In this document: positions 10,637-22,435 of the stretch, piece by piece
Position numbering within the stretch: the stretch's first letter is position 1
Layout: the number at the start of each line of letters is the position of its first letter
Assembly: GCA_963682175.1 (NCBI GenBank)
Contig: OY821772.1
Span: forward strand, 60,844,925 to 60,908,924
Direction of reading: 5' to 3'
DNA length: 64,000 bases
Source: Triglochin maritima
Lineage: Eukaryota > Streptophyta > Magnoliopsida > Alismatales > Juncaginaceae
Position numbers and translations under genes: made by a program
Notes under the pieces: model-generated
Database searches by the model: none
Seen by the model: only the letters and a program-made list of their open reading frames with translations
Told to the model about the DNA's origin: nothing

Positions 10637-11033
10637 TGTTGAATATTGATTTACATTTGTTAAGGAAACAGAACCAGGATAAAACGGTTGACCGGATGGG
10701 ATCCGGTCGACCGTTCCAAAACTCCTGGTACTTTTGGAGAAGCTGAGTTCAGACGACCGGATGGGATCCGGTCAACCGCACCAAAACTCAAGGTACTTTG
10801 GGAGTTACTGGGATCAGACGACCGGATTGGATTCAGTCAACCGTCAGAAGACTCCAGGCGCTTCAGACTAACGGGTTCGGTAAACCGAGGATGGAGTTTT
10901 GGTTTTTCGAGAACCACGAGAGAGTCTGTCGAAAACGGAACGGTCCACCGAGGAGTGTTTGGTCGACCGTGGTGGACCGGTGGTGTTGGAGAATAAGTCT
11001 GTTCGTGGAAGCAGTCAACCGGGAGAACAATCT
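10637..11033 (+). mobile_element. Truncated copia-type LTR (U3 only) with palindrome cluster 3
   Basis: Same family as 5386-6362 (TGTTGAATATTGAT, then AAGGAAACA and ATGGGATCCGG). One perfect CGGTCGACCG at 10704, plus CGGTTGACCG, CGGTCAACCG, CGGTCCACCG and GACGACCGG variants. It breaks off at about 11033, where a different LTR sequence begins. Confidence 0.7.
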
Positions 11034-12000
11034 ACATGTATCAAGTCTCGCAAGGAAAACATTCAAGCACAAATCAATCTCAAACAACAACCGTACAATC
11101 AAACATATTAGGCAACAAGCTAATTCCAACGTTCGTTTAGGATGATGTATATAATTTTTTTTTGTAATTTCAAATAATATACGAATAATACAAGACAAAC
11201 ACAAACTTGTCTCCATCGTTTTCTACACTGCCATTGGTCATTTGGTTGTGGTGGTTTGGGTGATGTTATCATATATCATATTAAAAAGGACTGTGGACTG
11301 AATTATATTATTTAACCGTTACTGTGCGCGGATGCTGATTCAATATTTTTAGTTCCTCAGACTTTCTTGCTTGCGTACACACACTCTCCAACTCAAAACA
11401 AACACAAAAAAATCCATTCTTTGAGATGGAGTCACATGTCGGATGTCACATACCCAATTCAAAACTTTCTCTCTTATAAGTCCATTAAATCATATTATCA
11501 TCTTTTCTAACACAACTAGATAATCATAAAGAACCTAGTTCCTACCTTGAACCTAGTTCCTACCTTGAAGCTATTAGTCATCCAGAATGGTCCAAAGCCA
11601 TGAAGGATGAGCTACACGCCTTAGAAGTAAATAAAACTTGGACCATTGTACCACTAGAAACATGAATTAAACCGGTAGGATGCAAATGGGTTTATAAGAT
11701 AAAATATAATAGCAATGACTCTATTGAAAGATACAAGGCTCGTCTTGTGACCAACGACTATACACAAACTTATGGTATAGACTATCAGGAAATCTTTGCT
11801 CCAATGGCAAAAACGAACATGTTTCGTGTTCTCCTTTCCATAGTTGTCAATAAAGGCTGTAACCTTTATCAGATGAATGTAAAAAATACATTCCTCCAAG
11901 GAACTCTTGAGGAAGAAGTCTATATGACTCCCCTCCTGGTATCATCACAGGTAAAAATCAAGTTTGTAAACTCCATAAATCTATCTATGGATTGAAACAA
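11034..12000 (+). mobile_element. Copia fragment 1: LTR end, leader and partial RT
   Basis: 11034-11226 is the end of the LTR also found at 16544-16835. Then comes a leader-like block of about 195 bp (11227-11420) that recurs at 14710 and 16836. The 5' part of a copia reverse transcriptase follows, with frameshifts and stops (words FRVLLSIVVN, YQMNVKN, FLQGTLEEEVYM). The fragment ends near 12000 in the motif before YGLKQ. An 18-bp tandem duplication sits near 11535. Confidence 0.75.
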
Positions 12001-13029
12001 ATGTTATTTCAACGTGTAGTAGTACGAAACAAATGTTATTTTAGATTTGCTTTTGCTATTTGTATTACGTGTCAAAAACCATTTCAACGTCACAAATCAT
12101 TTTTCTTATGCATCTTTTTTTGTGATATTTTTCTATGAAAGAAGTAAGAAAATGGAAAAACAAAAAAATCTATTTTCCTTATTTTGATTGGATCAGAAAA
12201 AATCTTGGGATTGCTAAATCAAAATAAGATAAATATGTAAAGCAACAAAACCATCCTAGTATTTTTTGAAGTCATACTAAAGGAATGGTGGTAAATGAAT
12301 TATTTAACAATCTGAATCAGATGGATTCTTTTTGTCTCTCTTCTGTTTGACTTTTCCTGAACGGAAAGATGGATTATTTACCATGTGCGGATTGTATCCA
12401 TTGTAAAAATTTGGGCTCATTAATCAAGATTTGTTTATCATGAGCGCCAAAGTATGAAACCCCAAGCTATGGAACTTGAGTATAGGTTTTTGCCAAAAAT
12501 GACCTTACTTTTTTAAAATTTTAAAAAAGTGATAATTACGTATAGTACACCCAACCTGAATCAACATATTTGTGTTTTATCCCGATAACTCTTCCCCAGC
12601 CAGGCTTGGGCATTCACTCTCTTCTTTCTTTATACATACATTAACGTAACATGTATTTGCTCCACACCACGTACACATGCACATCTAGCTAATTGGCTAC
12701 GTTTCAGCTACAACTCATTCGATCAGATTCGACCTCTTGGCTATATATCATCCAAAAAACCAGAAAACTTAATGCAATTTTCTAATTAACCGTTAAGTTC
12801 CCATTATTATTTATTCCAAACAGCGACTATATATTTTGAGACAAGGCTACTTTGAACATTGTGGAAAAAGACAATATCAGAGAAAAAGTTAACAATTTTC
12901 GGAGTTGGGCTGACTGCCCAACTCAGATACACCACTTTGTGCCCTTTTATTATCTCACAAGTATACTGAGTTACTCATCTGACCCTCGTGATACGAATAC
13001 ATATTACAACCATTATGAAAGCTAGGCCC
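12001..13029. other. Intergenic, no gene seen
   Basis: AT-rich DNA. A promoter-like stretch (CTTTATACATACATTAACG) near 12630 has no coding sequence after it. Confidence 0.5.
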
Positions 13030-13520
13030 AGTTAGCTATGAAATTTTGTAGATGATGTTGGTCATTCCTTATTGCACAACACGTTTCTCCTTTCATGCGA
13101 ACCACGTCTTTGATTTGGATGATTAACACCTCCGTTATTCGGTGCACACCTTCCATCAACCGTAGGTTTCTTTCCCATATTGCATAGGTGGTAGCCCCAT
13201 AGGCTAGTCATGCAACGTCAAGTTGTAGTCGATTTTGGCTACAAGAACGCCCAATGCGAGCTAGCTCCTCCCCAAGACCCTGCTCATAGTGTCCTCGAAT
13301 CTTCAGGATATTCAGTATCTGCTCCCACACTGCTTTTGTAAACGCACAACCCTAATATAGGTGTTGAGTTCATATGCATTATGGCTGAGGGTTCTTCGAG
13401 AGAAGATTATCCTTACTATCGTCTGGTGAAGCCAACCTTGGGTTGGCAACTTCCTAAGAATGACTTTCCATAGGTGGATCACATGCTTTGGAATCGCCAT
13501 CATGTGCCAGACATTGGGTC
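13030..13520 (-). pseudogene. LINE (non-LTR) remnant, zf-RVT region
   Basis: On the minus strand, broken frames give IPKHVIHLWKVILRKLPTQ followed by AVWEQILNILKIRGHYEQ-like and LAYGATTYAIWERNLRL words. These are typical of the reverse-transcriptase zinc-binding domain and tail of plant L1-type LINEs. Several stops and shifts are present, and no upstream RT or endonuclease was found. Confidence 0.65.
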
Positions 13521-13529
13521 CCTAATCAG

Positions 13530-13736
13530 TCTTTGTTGCTTATGTCCGAGCCATTCCCATCTGTCCTAAACCATGAATGGTTTCCCTACCGTCATCATTT
13601 AAAAGTTTTACTTTTACATGTCTTTTATCATGAATTGAATGTATTGAACATTTTGTTCTTTAATTAATGTATTCGTCTTTTAGAATTGTTAAGGAAGAGA
13701 CTATTGATCTTTAATTGTAGAACTCTAAAAATAGTT
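13530..13736. other. Intergenic
   Basis: No recognised feature. Confidence 0.4.
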
Positions 13737-14200
13737 GGGAACCCTCAACCTCTTTCGGAATCCACTTGAGGGGGAGTGTTAAAATAACAGTCTCTCAGAC
13801 TTGATTGGATCAGAATCAGATCTCATCACCTCCAAATTAATCAAGTCCAAGCAAATCTTGCATCAAGCAAACAAGGCAACCCATAAATCTACAATGGATG
13901 TATACCACAATAGAAATTATGCAACGGCTATTCACAAGAATGACAACTAGAATCATGCAAGATTAACAACTTTCTTCAAGAAAAAATGTACTATATACAT
14001 ACACAAAATTTGTCCCTTGTGAGCCTCCAATTTTAATATTAAAATCCTTGATTTTTGAAGAACTCGACATCTGGGATGACGAGTTATTTATACACTAAAA
14101 TCCAAAATGAGAGAAAATACAACAAGGTTGCAATTTAGGGATTTAAATAACAGTCTCTTAGACTTTCACTCAAAATGTTAAGATCCCTCAACCTCCATCG
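13737..14200 (+). mobile_element. Copia 3' end: polypurine tract and LTR start
   Basis: CTTGAGGGGGAGTGTTAAAATA near 13765-13785 has the form of a copia polypurine tract followed by an LTR starting TGTTAAAATAACAGTC. The sequence AACAGTCTCT..GAC recurs near 14150. No coding part is attached. Confidence 0.45.
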
Positions 14201-14349
14201 GCTGTTACACGTAAATAAACGTGTCGCCTGCATGGTGTCAGCAAGTTTAGTACGAGAAATACCTTTTTGAAAGGTTTAGTATGATATTTAAAAAAAATTA
14301 AGTTTTTTTCCTTAAACTAAATATTTGAACATCGCCAGTGATAATTACA

Positions 14350-14640
14350 TGTAGGCAACCAACGTTCATGCAACGCCTAGGCGCCCGGGTGCGTCCCGTC
14401 GCCTGGGCGATCGCCCAGCTCTGGGCGGTCATTTTTTTAATATTTTTAAATCAATTAAATTTGATAAAATAGTTAAAAATCAGGAAAATTGGGAAAAATA
14501 GGAAACAATGCACAAATATTATATAAAAATACCATACATGTTTAGGCTTAAAAAACACCTAGTTCCTCGACCAAGGTCTCACTAGGCACCCCTATACCCA
14601 CCTAAACACTTAGGTATACAATTTATTGCTTAGTAGTATG
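14350..14640. repeat. GCCTAGGCG-type palindromic repeat fragment
   Basis: CGCCTAGGCG- and GGGCGATCGCCC-like palindromes followed by A-rich DNA. The same family is seen more fully at 50108-50701. Confidence 0.5.
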
Positions 14641-14644
14641 ATTT

Positions 14645-16835
14645 TGTAATCTCAAATAATATACGAATAATACAAGACAAACACAAACTTGTCTCCATCG
14701 TTTTCTACACTGTCATTGGTCATTTGGTTGTGGTGGTTTGGGTGATGTTATCATATATCATATTAAAAAGGACCGTGGAATGAATTATATTATTTAACCA
14801 TTACTGTGCGCGGATGCTGATTCAATATTTTTAGTTCCTCAGACTTTCTTGCTTGCGTACACACACTCTCCAACTCAAAACAAACACAAAAAATTCCATT
14901 CTTTGAGATGGAGTCACATGTCAGATGTCGCATACCCAATTCAAAACTTGCTCTCTTATAAGTCCATTAAACCATCTTATCATGCTTTTCTAACACAACT
15001 AGATAATCATAAAGAACCTAGTTCCTACCTTGAAGTTATTAGTCATCCAGAATGGTCCAAAGCCATGAAGGATGAGCTACACACCTTAGAAGTAAATAAA
15101 ACTTGGACCATTGTACCACTAGAAACATGAATTAAACCGGTAGGATGCAAATGTGTTTATAAGATAAAATATAATAGCAATGACTCTATTGAAAGATACA
15201 AGGCTCGTCTTGTGACCAAAGGCTATACACAAACCTATGGTATAGGCTATCAGGAAATCTTTGCCCCAATGGAAAAAAACGAACATGTTTCGTGTTCTCC
15301 TTTCCATAGTTGTCAATAAAGGCTGGAACCTTTATCAGATGGATGTAAAAAATGCATTCCTCCAAGGAACTCTTGAGGAAGAAGTCTATATGACTCCCCC
15401 TCCCGGTATCATCACAGGTAAAAATCAAGTTTGTAAACTCCATAAATCTATCTATGGATTGGAACAGTCTCCTCGAGCTTGGTATGCTAAGATTAGTCAT
15501 TCCCTGATTCTTTATGGCTTTGAAAAATGCTCTGTTGATGCATCTATATTTATAAAACGTCACAATCATATCACCACCATAGTACTTATTTATGTTGATG
15601 ACATCATCATTACAAGAGATAGTGATATACATATAAACTCAGTTAAGCATGTTTTAAAATCCAAGTTTGATATTAAAGATCTCGGTCCCTTAACATATTT
15701 TTTGGGTATAGAATTCGCATATTCATCTAAAGGATTATTTCTGTCTCAAAGAAAGTATATTTTAGATTTACTGAAAGAAACTGGAAAAATAAGATCTAAA
15801 CCTACCAACACACCTCTAGAGACCAATCGAAAGGTTGGCCCAACGGATGCTGAACCGGTCAAAGATATAGCCTAATATCAACGTTTGGTAGGAAAACTTA
15901 TCCATCTCATTGTAACTAGACCCGACATAATATATGCAGTCAGTATTGTTAGTCAATTCATGCATGCACCATACACTCATCATTTAGACATAATCGATAG
16001 AATCCTCCATTATCTTAAGAAAACTCCAGTTTGGATGAAACAAAATAATTCTAACACCATTGTGGGTTATTCCAACGCAGATTGGGCCAGGAGTCATGAT
16101 AGAAAGTCAACCACAGGATTTTGCACATTTGTTGGAGGGAATCTGGTCACCTGGAGGAGCAAGAAACAAAATGTAGTTGCTAGATCAAGTGTCGAAACTG
16201 AGTATCGAGCCATGACATAAACTACTTGCGAACTCATTTGGCTGAAGCAACTTCTCAAGGAGTTAAAACAACCCTATCATGAGCCTATAAAGATGTTTTG
16301 TGATAACAACGCAGCTCGACACATAGCTACAAATCCCGTCTTTCACGAGAGAACAAAACACATAGAAGTAGATTGTCACTTCGTACGAGAGAAAGTTCAA
16401 GCTAAGATTATCGAAGTTCCCTATGTTCAAAGTAAAGAACAACTGACCGATATCTTCACCAAAGTTGTGGATCAAAGGCATTTCAATGATATCCTTCACA
16501 AGTTAGGTTCCTTCAATCTTTTTCGGAATCAACTTGAGGGGAGTGTTGAAAATAAAAGTACACACATGACTTACCTATTAAGACTCCGGCTCAAGTTGGC
16601 ATCCTTGCCATCATCGCCTCATATCAAAGGGAGTATCACGTATCAAGCCTCACAAGGAAAATATTTAAGCACAAATCAATCTCAAACAACAACCGTACAC
16701 TGAAGCATATTAGGCAACTGTAACGGGCTAATTCCAACGTTCGTTTAGGATGATGTATATAATTTTTTTTTGTAATTTCAAATAATATACGAATAATACA
16801 AGACAAACACAAACTTGTCGCCATCGTTTTCTACA
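14645..16835 (+). mobile_element. Copia fragment 2: LTR end, leader, RT-RNase H, 3' LTR
   Basis: Order: truncated LTR end (14645-14709), the 195-bp leader block (14710-14905), a pol segment, polypurine tract (AACTTGAGGGGAG), and a 292-bp 3' LTR (16544-16835, TGTTGAAAAT to TTTTCTACA). Gag, protease and integrase are absent. No tRNA-Met-type PBS follows the LTR end, so the leader may be captured DNA. Confidence 0.8.
14915..16550 (+). pseudogene. Copia reverse transcriptase-RNase H (broken)
   Basis: The RVT_2 part shows FRVLLSIVVNKGWNLYQMDV, SIYGLEQSPRAWY and the catalytic YVDD box (LIYVDDIII). The RNase H part shows GYSNADWA, DRKSTTGFC and FCDNNAAR. Breaks: a stop at 15128-15130 (TGG in the family), a 1-nt insertion in an A-run near 15275, and two stops at about 15873 and 16218, both where relatives have Gln (CAA to TAA). 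It cannot be translated as a unit. Confidence 0.85.
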
Positions 16836-17095
16836 CTGCCATTGGTCATTTGGTTGTGGTGGTTTGGGTGATGTTATCATATATCATATTAAAAAGGAAC
16901 GTGGACTGAATTATATTATTTAACCATTACCAATTTACCGTGGGGATGCTGATTCAATATTTTAGTTCCTCAAACTTTCTTGCTTGCACACACACCCTCT
17001 TCAACTCAGAGCAAACACAAAAAATCCCATTCTGATAACTGTGTATATTTGTAAGAGCAGCCCAGAGAGAAAGAGAGAGTGAGAGAGAGGAAGCT

Positions 17096-17260
17096 ATGGA
17101 CGCTAATACTGTGGTGGTTCTGCTGGCTCCTCTTGCAACTGCAGTTGGGACACTGGTGGGAGGTTCTGTTGAGCTTTGCAAGGAAAAGGATGGGACTTGC
17201 AACTCGATACACCGTGGTTTTGATCTTCAGTCTGACGATGAACACGTACGGGTTCGATAG
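17096..17260 (+). CDS. Short ORF after leader block, unrecognised
   Basis: A 54-residue frame starts at an ATG just after a GA-rich run, like a plant 5' UTR. It begins MDANTVVVLLAPLATAVGTL and has a hydrophobic N-terminus. The DNA immediately upstream (16836-17033) is the third copy of the block found inside the two copia fragments. In another frame a weak PP2-like word (DDRWMEI) appears near 17410. It could be the first exon of a host gene or a fragment. Confidence 0.25.
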   Translation: MDANTVVVLLAPLATAVGTLVGGSVELCKEKDGTCNSIHRGFDLQSDDEHVRVR

Positions 17261-17469
17261 TTGTCCGGTGGATGCCTTAATCTCTGTCAATGGGCAAAAG
17301 CGGTCGACAATCATTGTGATGTTGCAGACCGGGCACACCACTACGTTGCAGATCCAGTCAATGATCGCTGTGATGTTGCAGACCGAGTTTGAACTTCCTC
17401 GTCCGAGAGACGACCGGTGGATGGAAATATATAGTCGCTGTTTAGAAGAAATAATAATGGGAAATTAAT

Positions 17470-18500
17470 GGTTAACCAGAAAATTGCATGAAATTTTCTG
17501 TTTTTTTGGATGATATATATATATATATATATATAGCCAAGAGGTTTAACATAGTCATCTTCCCTCTCCAGCCATTCCCCGTCTCGGGCAGATGTGGCAA
17601 CCAGTTAATACTGTTTAAGAGACAGTAGAGTAGTATAGTTGCAAGCGATGATGAGATTACTTATGAGTGCGAGAGGAAGAAGAGCTAGTGGGATCAGAAT
17701 TTTTGTTCGTCCTGTCATTGTGCAGTAACCTGAAATTTAGTTTTTTGTTTAGAATGAGTTCCTACTTTGCCTAGTCTATTATTGCACCAGGGTGATGTGA
17801 TGCTCATCATACTTTCTTGCAAAATTTAATGTAGCTGTTTAAATTGTTGATGTCCAGATATTTGAGTTTGGTGTCCAGCAAAAGGTTTTGGCATATGCTG
17901 ACCGAGTCAATGGAGGTTGCCCTTACAATACCTCATCCTATTTCTTTTTGACAACTGATCAACACTGCTTCTGTATGGAACTTATTCTTAATGTGTTGCA
18001 TTTCCTAATGATCAAAAAAGAAAATGTGTTGCATTTCCTTATAATAGGTTGGGATTAAAGCCCTTTCGAACCACACTACGTTTGAATATTCAAAACCAAT
18101 GTTCTCAGAATCAGAAGTCAGAGTTAATACTTTTTTGGCAACTGATTTATTTCTTTACTCACAAGTGCAGTGGCAATTGGTTGACAATGAGCGGATGCTC
18201 CTGAAATTGTGAGAAAGTTATAACATGACTTCCCCACAATAATAGAAATAGCAAGAGAACGATGGTATATTTAATAGCATGATGCATTCTGACTTATATT
18301 GTGATTATTTTATTATTGATTCTAAAACTAGACCAAAATTGATTATGATAAACTTATTAGCAGACTTAGGTTGTAATAATAATATGACTCAACTCTTTTC
18401 TTACAAGAGAAACGAAATTAGCTGACTAGAGCAGTCCATATTAAACTAACATGTCGAAACAAACACGCAAGGTTTATTTCTTTTCCCTCGGAAACCAGAC
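17470..18500. other. Upstream region of the PP2-B gene
   Basis: Includes a TA microsatellite at about 17513-17535. No domain or repeat family recognised. The promoter of the PP2-B gene should lie in the last few hundred bases. Confidence 0.5.
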
Positions 18501-18527
18501 CATACTCATTTTGTCTTGGATCTGGCA

Positions 18528-20296
18528 ATGGATTCTCTGCCACATGATTGCCTGTCCCACATTCTGTCTCTAACATCGGCAGCCGACACATGCCGGTCTG
18601 CGACGCTCTCCACTTCATTCCGGTTGGCGGCAGACTCTGGCGAGGTCTGGGAGAAATTTCTTCCCCCTGACTACAGAAATGTATTGTCGAGGGCGGTGGA
18701 GGAGTCATTTGTATCTTCTTGTTCTTCTTCTAAAAAACAACTCTTCTCTCGACTCTGCCAACAACCACTCCTCGTCGATGGCGGCAAGATGGTAACTCCC
18801 TCTAACTGAAGTTGTTGTTTTACTTTAATTGTTTTCAAAGGAAAAAAACTTCATTGCTTTGCTTTGCCGACAATTTCTCGCTCACACATAATGGTACTGT
18901 TGTTAGTTTTGTCATTTCTAGCATAACGTTATAGTTTGTTCTATCTTTTTTTAAGAATATAATTATATGAATAAAAATCACTTTAAATTGTTAAATGGTA
19001 ATTAAATTTTCTATATATCAATTTTATTATAGTCCATATCAAGAAAATATTTCGAAGATATTTTTGAAGAAATAATTTCATTAGAAATAAATGGCATGAA
19101 ACACGGATAGATGTGGATTGTCACCGAAGGGCATTGTCAAACACTCAAACTTTTTTTTTGGAAATGGATGACCAATTGCGCATTTTAATCTTTTTTTATA
19201 AAGTTTTTTGGCGTAGAAGTTAGCCATCTAGAAGTGCTATGCACATCTTGTTGTTATTATAATCCATGTGTTCCTTGATAATGATTACTTTGTTAATTCA
19301 TTATTTTACAAAATATGGTCATGATGTGTTGGTAAATAGAGAAAGTAACTCCAAACATTAAATGGTAATTCTTGTTCTTTCACTATTGACCAAAATCTTA
19401 CAAAAAGTGTTTAGCCATTCTGGTGGTGTGTTGTGAGTCATGTAAATCAAGTTCAATTGCAGAAGCTACAACAAAATACAGGCCTATTGAAAGGGTAACA
19501 AAGGGGTATAAAATTCACACTCGAACATATTCTGTAGCTCTAATTTCATGGTTATTGACATTTTTATTATTTGTAAACAGAGTTTTATGTTGGAAAAGTC
19601 CACTGGGAAGAAGTGTTTAATGATTTCATCAAGAGAGATGTTCATTACAAGGGGAGGTACTCCCCTATGCTGGAGGATGATTCCACTACATGAATCAAGG
19701 TGAAGTTTCTGCTGTCCAATTAATGGAGCTAGAGCTTTTAATTGATATTCAGCTGCCCACATCATGAAATATACTTAACAATACTACCAATAAATATAAT
19801 CTTTTAAACCAGCAAGTAAATTAGTTAACCAACGTACTCAACTACATGTAGGTTTCAGGAGGTGGGTGAACTGTTGGAAACCTGTTGGTTGGAGATGAAT
19901 GGTCAGGTGGATACAAAAGAGTTAACCCCTTCAACCATCTACATTGTTTACCTTGTGTTCAATTTGTCCCCGATAGCACGTGGCTTTGGTTACCCATGTC
20001 AAAAGGCTTCAGTAGTATTAGGTGCTGATGAGGAAGTGTCTAACCAATTTATCTCGCTTGCTACCGAGAACCCTGCAAGGCGGAGCGTGAGTTTCAATGT
20101 CAGCTCTGATCTTGGTTTGGCAGATCACTATCCGGTGGGAAGAGGTGATGGGTGGATGGAGGTTGCGTTAGGTGAATTCTTTGTTTATGACAATGGAAGT
20201 GATGGTTTTGTTCGGGTCAGGCTTTCTGAAAGAGAAGGGGGACACTGGAAGAGTGGCCTTTTCGTCGATGGGATCGAGTTTAGACCCAAGAATTAA
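18528..20296 (+). CDS. F-box protein PP2-B type (Nictaba-like lectin)
   Basis: Three exons join in phase: 18528-18791, 19581-19699 and 19852-20296, 828 nt, 275 residues and a stop. Exon 1 holds an F-box (LPHDCLSHILSLTSAADTCR) that should bind SKP1 in an SCF ubiquitin ligase. Exon 2 has the linker typical of the family (KSTGKKCLMISSREMFIT, CWRMIPLHESR). Exon 3 is the PP2 domain (GELLETCWLEMNG, YLVFNL, GRGDGWMEVALGEFF, GIEFRPKN), related to the Nictaba lectin fold. Length fits the usual 260-300 residues. Introns are 789 and 152 bp with GT-AG borders. The role is probably recognition of glycoproteins for degradation, inferred from the family. Exon 3 with its flank is duplicated in inverse orientation at 4652-5383. 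Confidence 0.93.
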
Positions 20297-20590
20297 GTAG
20301 ATCCCATCATTTATTAGCAATGTCACTCTGCTCTTCATTCTGCATACGAGCATACCATGCAGATCACCATATTTATAAGGAGACATGCAGTACTATCCAG
20401 GATATGTACGTTATGTATATGATGTGGTAATTAACAATGTTTGAACATGGTGTAAATTTGAATTTTTTACACACTGGAGAAAAGAATTACAGAGTTGTAG
20501 CCATGAGCAGGACAACGTGCATGGAACTGAAGAAGAGATGTAACCAGCACATGCTTGAGCATGCATGGGCTTCATCTGGTCAACCACGAG
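19840..20590. repeat. Inverted duplication, right arm (partner 4652-5383)
   Basis: Reverse-complement partner of 4652-5383. It starts 12 bases before the exon 3 boundary and ends about 290 bp past the stop codon. Confidence 0.9.
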
Positions 20591-21021
20591 CAGCAAAAAA
20601 CCCTATATATTTTGATGTCAAACAAGTACATTTGGGAGCTACTTAATTGGAATTATGGACTTTAATATGGTCAAATTTATAGAGTCAGAAGAAAAAAAAT
20701 GGTCACCTCTCCAGGATATGTACGTTATGTATATGATGTGGTAATTAACTATGTTTGAACAATTAATTAAAAAACATGTACTAAATGTTAGTGTAACATC
20801 GTATACATAATAAAACCACCAACTCAGTTGGTAGATATCTGGTTTTGAATTAATGTAACATCGTATACATCATAAAACCACCAACTCAGTTGTGCACTTG
20901 TGTGCAACTTACAGATCAAGACAAACATTACTAATAATAAAACAATCTAAGATTTGTGGGATTAAGTGAAGAACTCCCATAGCGTATGGACATACCGGTG
21001 AACATGTCATTATTCATCAGA
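20591..21021. repeat. PP2 3' flank with short direct repeats
   Basis: 20617-20712 matches the window start. The block GGATATGTACGTTATG occurs at about 20400 and again at about 20714. A unit of about 70-80 bp (GTAACATCGTATACAT.. ACCACCAACTCAGTTG) is tandemly duplicated at 20790-20890. No gene was seen. Confidence 0.6.
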
Positions 21022-21330
21022 TCAATAAGTTACAGGGTTGATGCTCTCATGAGTATCATGTAACCTTAATCTGGGCCGGATTAACCTTTCTGAACTGAAG
21101 ATTCTATCGCAAAGAAAGACACTTGCCTTTGACGATTGCCCTCCTAATGACACTGAAGCTTGTGGGAGTGGATAATAAAGCCCCGAGGCTGATCGGGACA
21201 ATTTGAAGATGAAGTAGACTTCATAGAGCGTTTCGGGCGTCAGCAATGAGCTGTCCAACGTTCCCTTAATATCCAACTAACAAACATGCATCCAGGAGTT
21301 CAGCTACCTGCGTAAACCTGTATGTACGTA
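21022..21330 (-). pseudogene. PP2-type pseudogene fragment
   Basis: The minus strand encodes PP2-domain words (VAELLDACL, DIKGTLDSSLLTPETLYEV, YYPLPQASVSLG), beginning after an acceptor-like CAG. A small insertion near 21280 shifts the frame between the two words. The C-terminal part (DGWMEI.. to the end) is missing. It is more divergent from the intact gene than the inverted copy is. Confidence 0.75.
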
Positions 21331-21367
21331 GTTGCCATTTCAATTGAGATTCACGTACGACACCCTA

Positions 21368-21401
<34 letters not shown>

Positions 21402-22153
21402 CATTAATTAATGGTCACCTTGATTCAGGTTGAGACGTCCAGTTCCTGTTAGATGCGGTAGAAAGACGGGGAACATCACACCAAGCCAACCCAGAAAGTA
21501 CGCCTCCACCAGACACACCTGGACTGCCAACCAGCGGTTCAGAAGTTGCGCTTGGTGGGCTGCTTCGGCTCGCCTTGTTCTCCATGCTGAGAGTCTTCTA
21601 TTGCCATCACTAGATCCATACTTTGATCTACGCAATTGGTGGACACGAATGAAAGAAGAAAACAAACTACTTAACACTCACAAGCAAAACGAGATTTACA
21701 CCAAACACTCATCTTTTCTTTCTTCTTTCTCATTTGAGTTGATTTGTTTTTTGCTTGTTTTACAAATGGAGAACTCTTGTACTTATATAGGCACTTACAA
21801 AGACTCTTCAACTTAACCTAAAACACAAACATAACATAAACTACATAAAGATGATCATTAAAGATCATTACAACCTCTACTTAAATTGCATCATAAAATA
21901 GGACGAAAATCATAGAAAAAATGAAGAGTCCCTTTGTCTCTTCCTTTCCTACAACCTTTTGTCTTCCTTCTTGTTGAGTCATCAACTCCTAGATGACTCA
22001 CCCTCCATAGCTGATGTGGCTAGTGACTAGGATGTCACCTAGGATTAAGTTCAATTCTCAATACTCCTCCTTGAACTTAATCATCTTCCATCCACTATCC
22101 CAAGTAGGTTGCGCATCCTTTCCTGCAACCTTGTTGACAACGTTTTGTTTGAG

Positions 22154-22429
22154 CTAAAAGACATACCATGTGAACCTCACTTGTTCATAAGCCACACAAT
22201 GAGGGATTGTCTCCATGCATGCCACCAGCGTGAACACTTCTTCATAATCTATGCCGGTCCTTTGCTTGTAGCATTTTGCTATCAAGCGTGCCTTGCATCG
22301 CTCGACCTCTCCTTGGGGGTTTATCTTCTTCTTATACACCCACCTTACATTAGTGGTTTTGTGACGTTTTGGAGGCGAAGTTAGCTCCCAAGTCTCATTC
22401 TTTTCTATCGACTCCATCTCCTCATTCAT
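22154..22429 (-). pseudogene. Copia reverse transcriptase start (fragment)
   Basis: MNEEMESIEKNETWEL, WVYKKKINPQGEVERCKAR and GIDYEEVFT are the opening words of the copia RT domain. The frame stops before the catalytic box; the remainder of pol is deleted. Confidence 0.8.
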
Positions 22430-22435
22430 CGTGGC

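Noticed and set aside
17079..17468. 129-residue frame with a PP2-like word near its end
   Set aside because: No ATG supports that frame better than the shorter one at 17096, and the PP2 likeness is limited to about seven residues.
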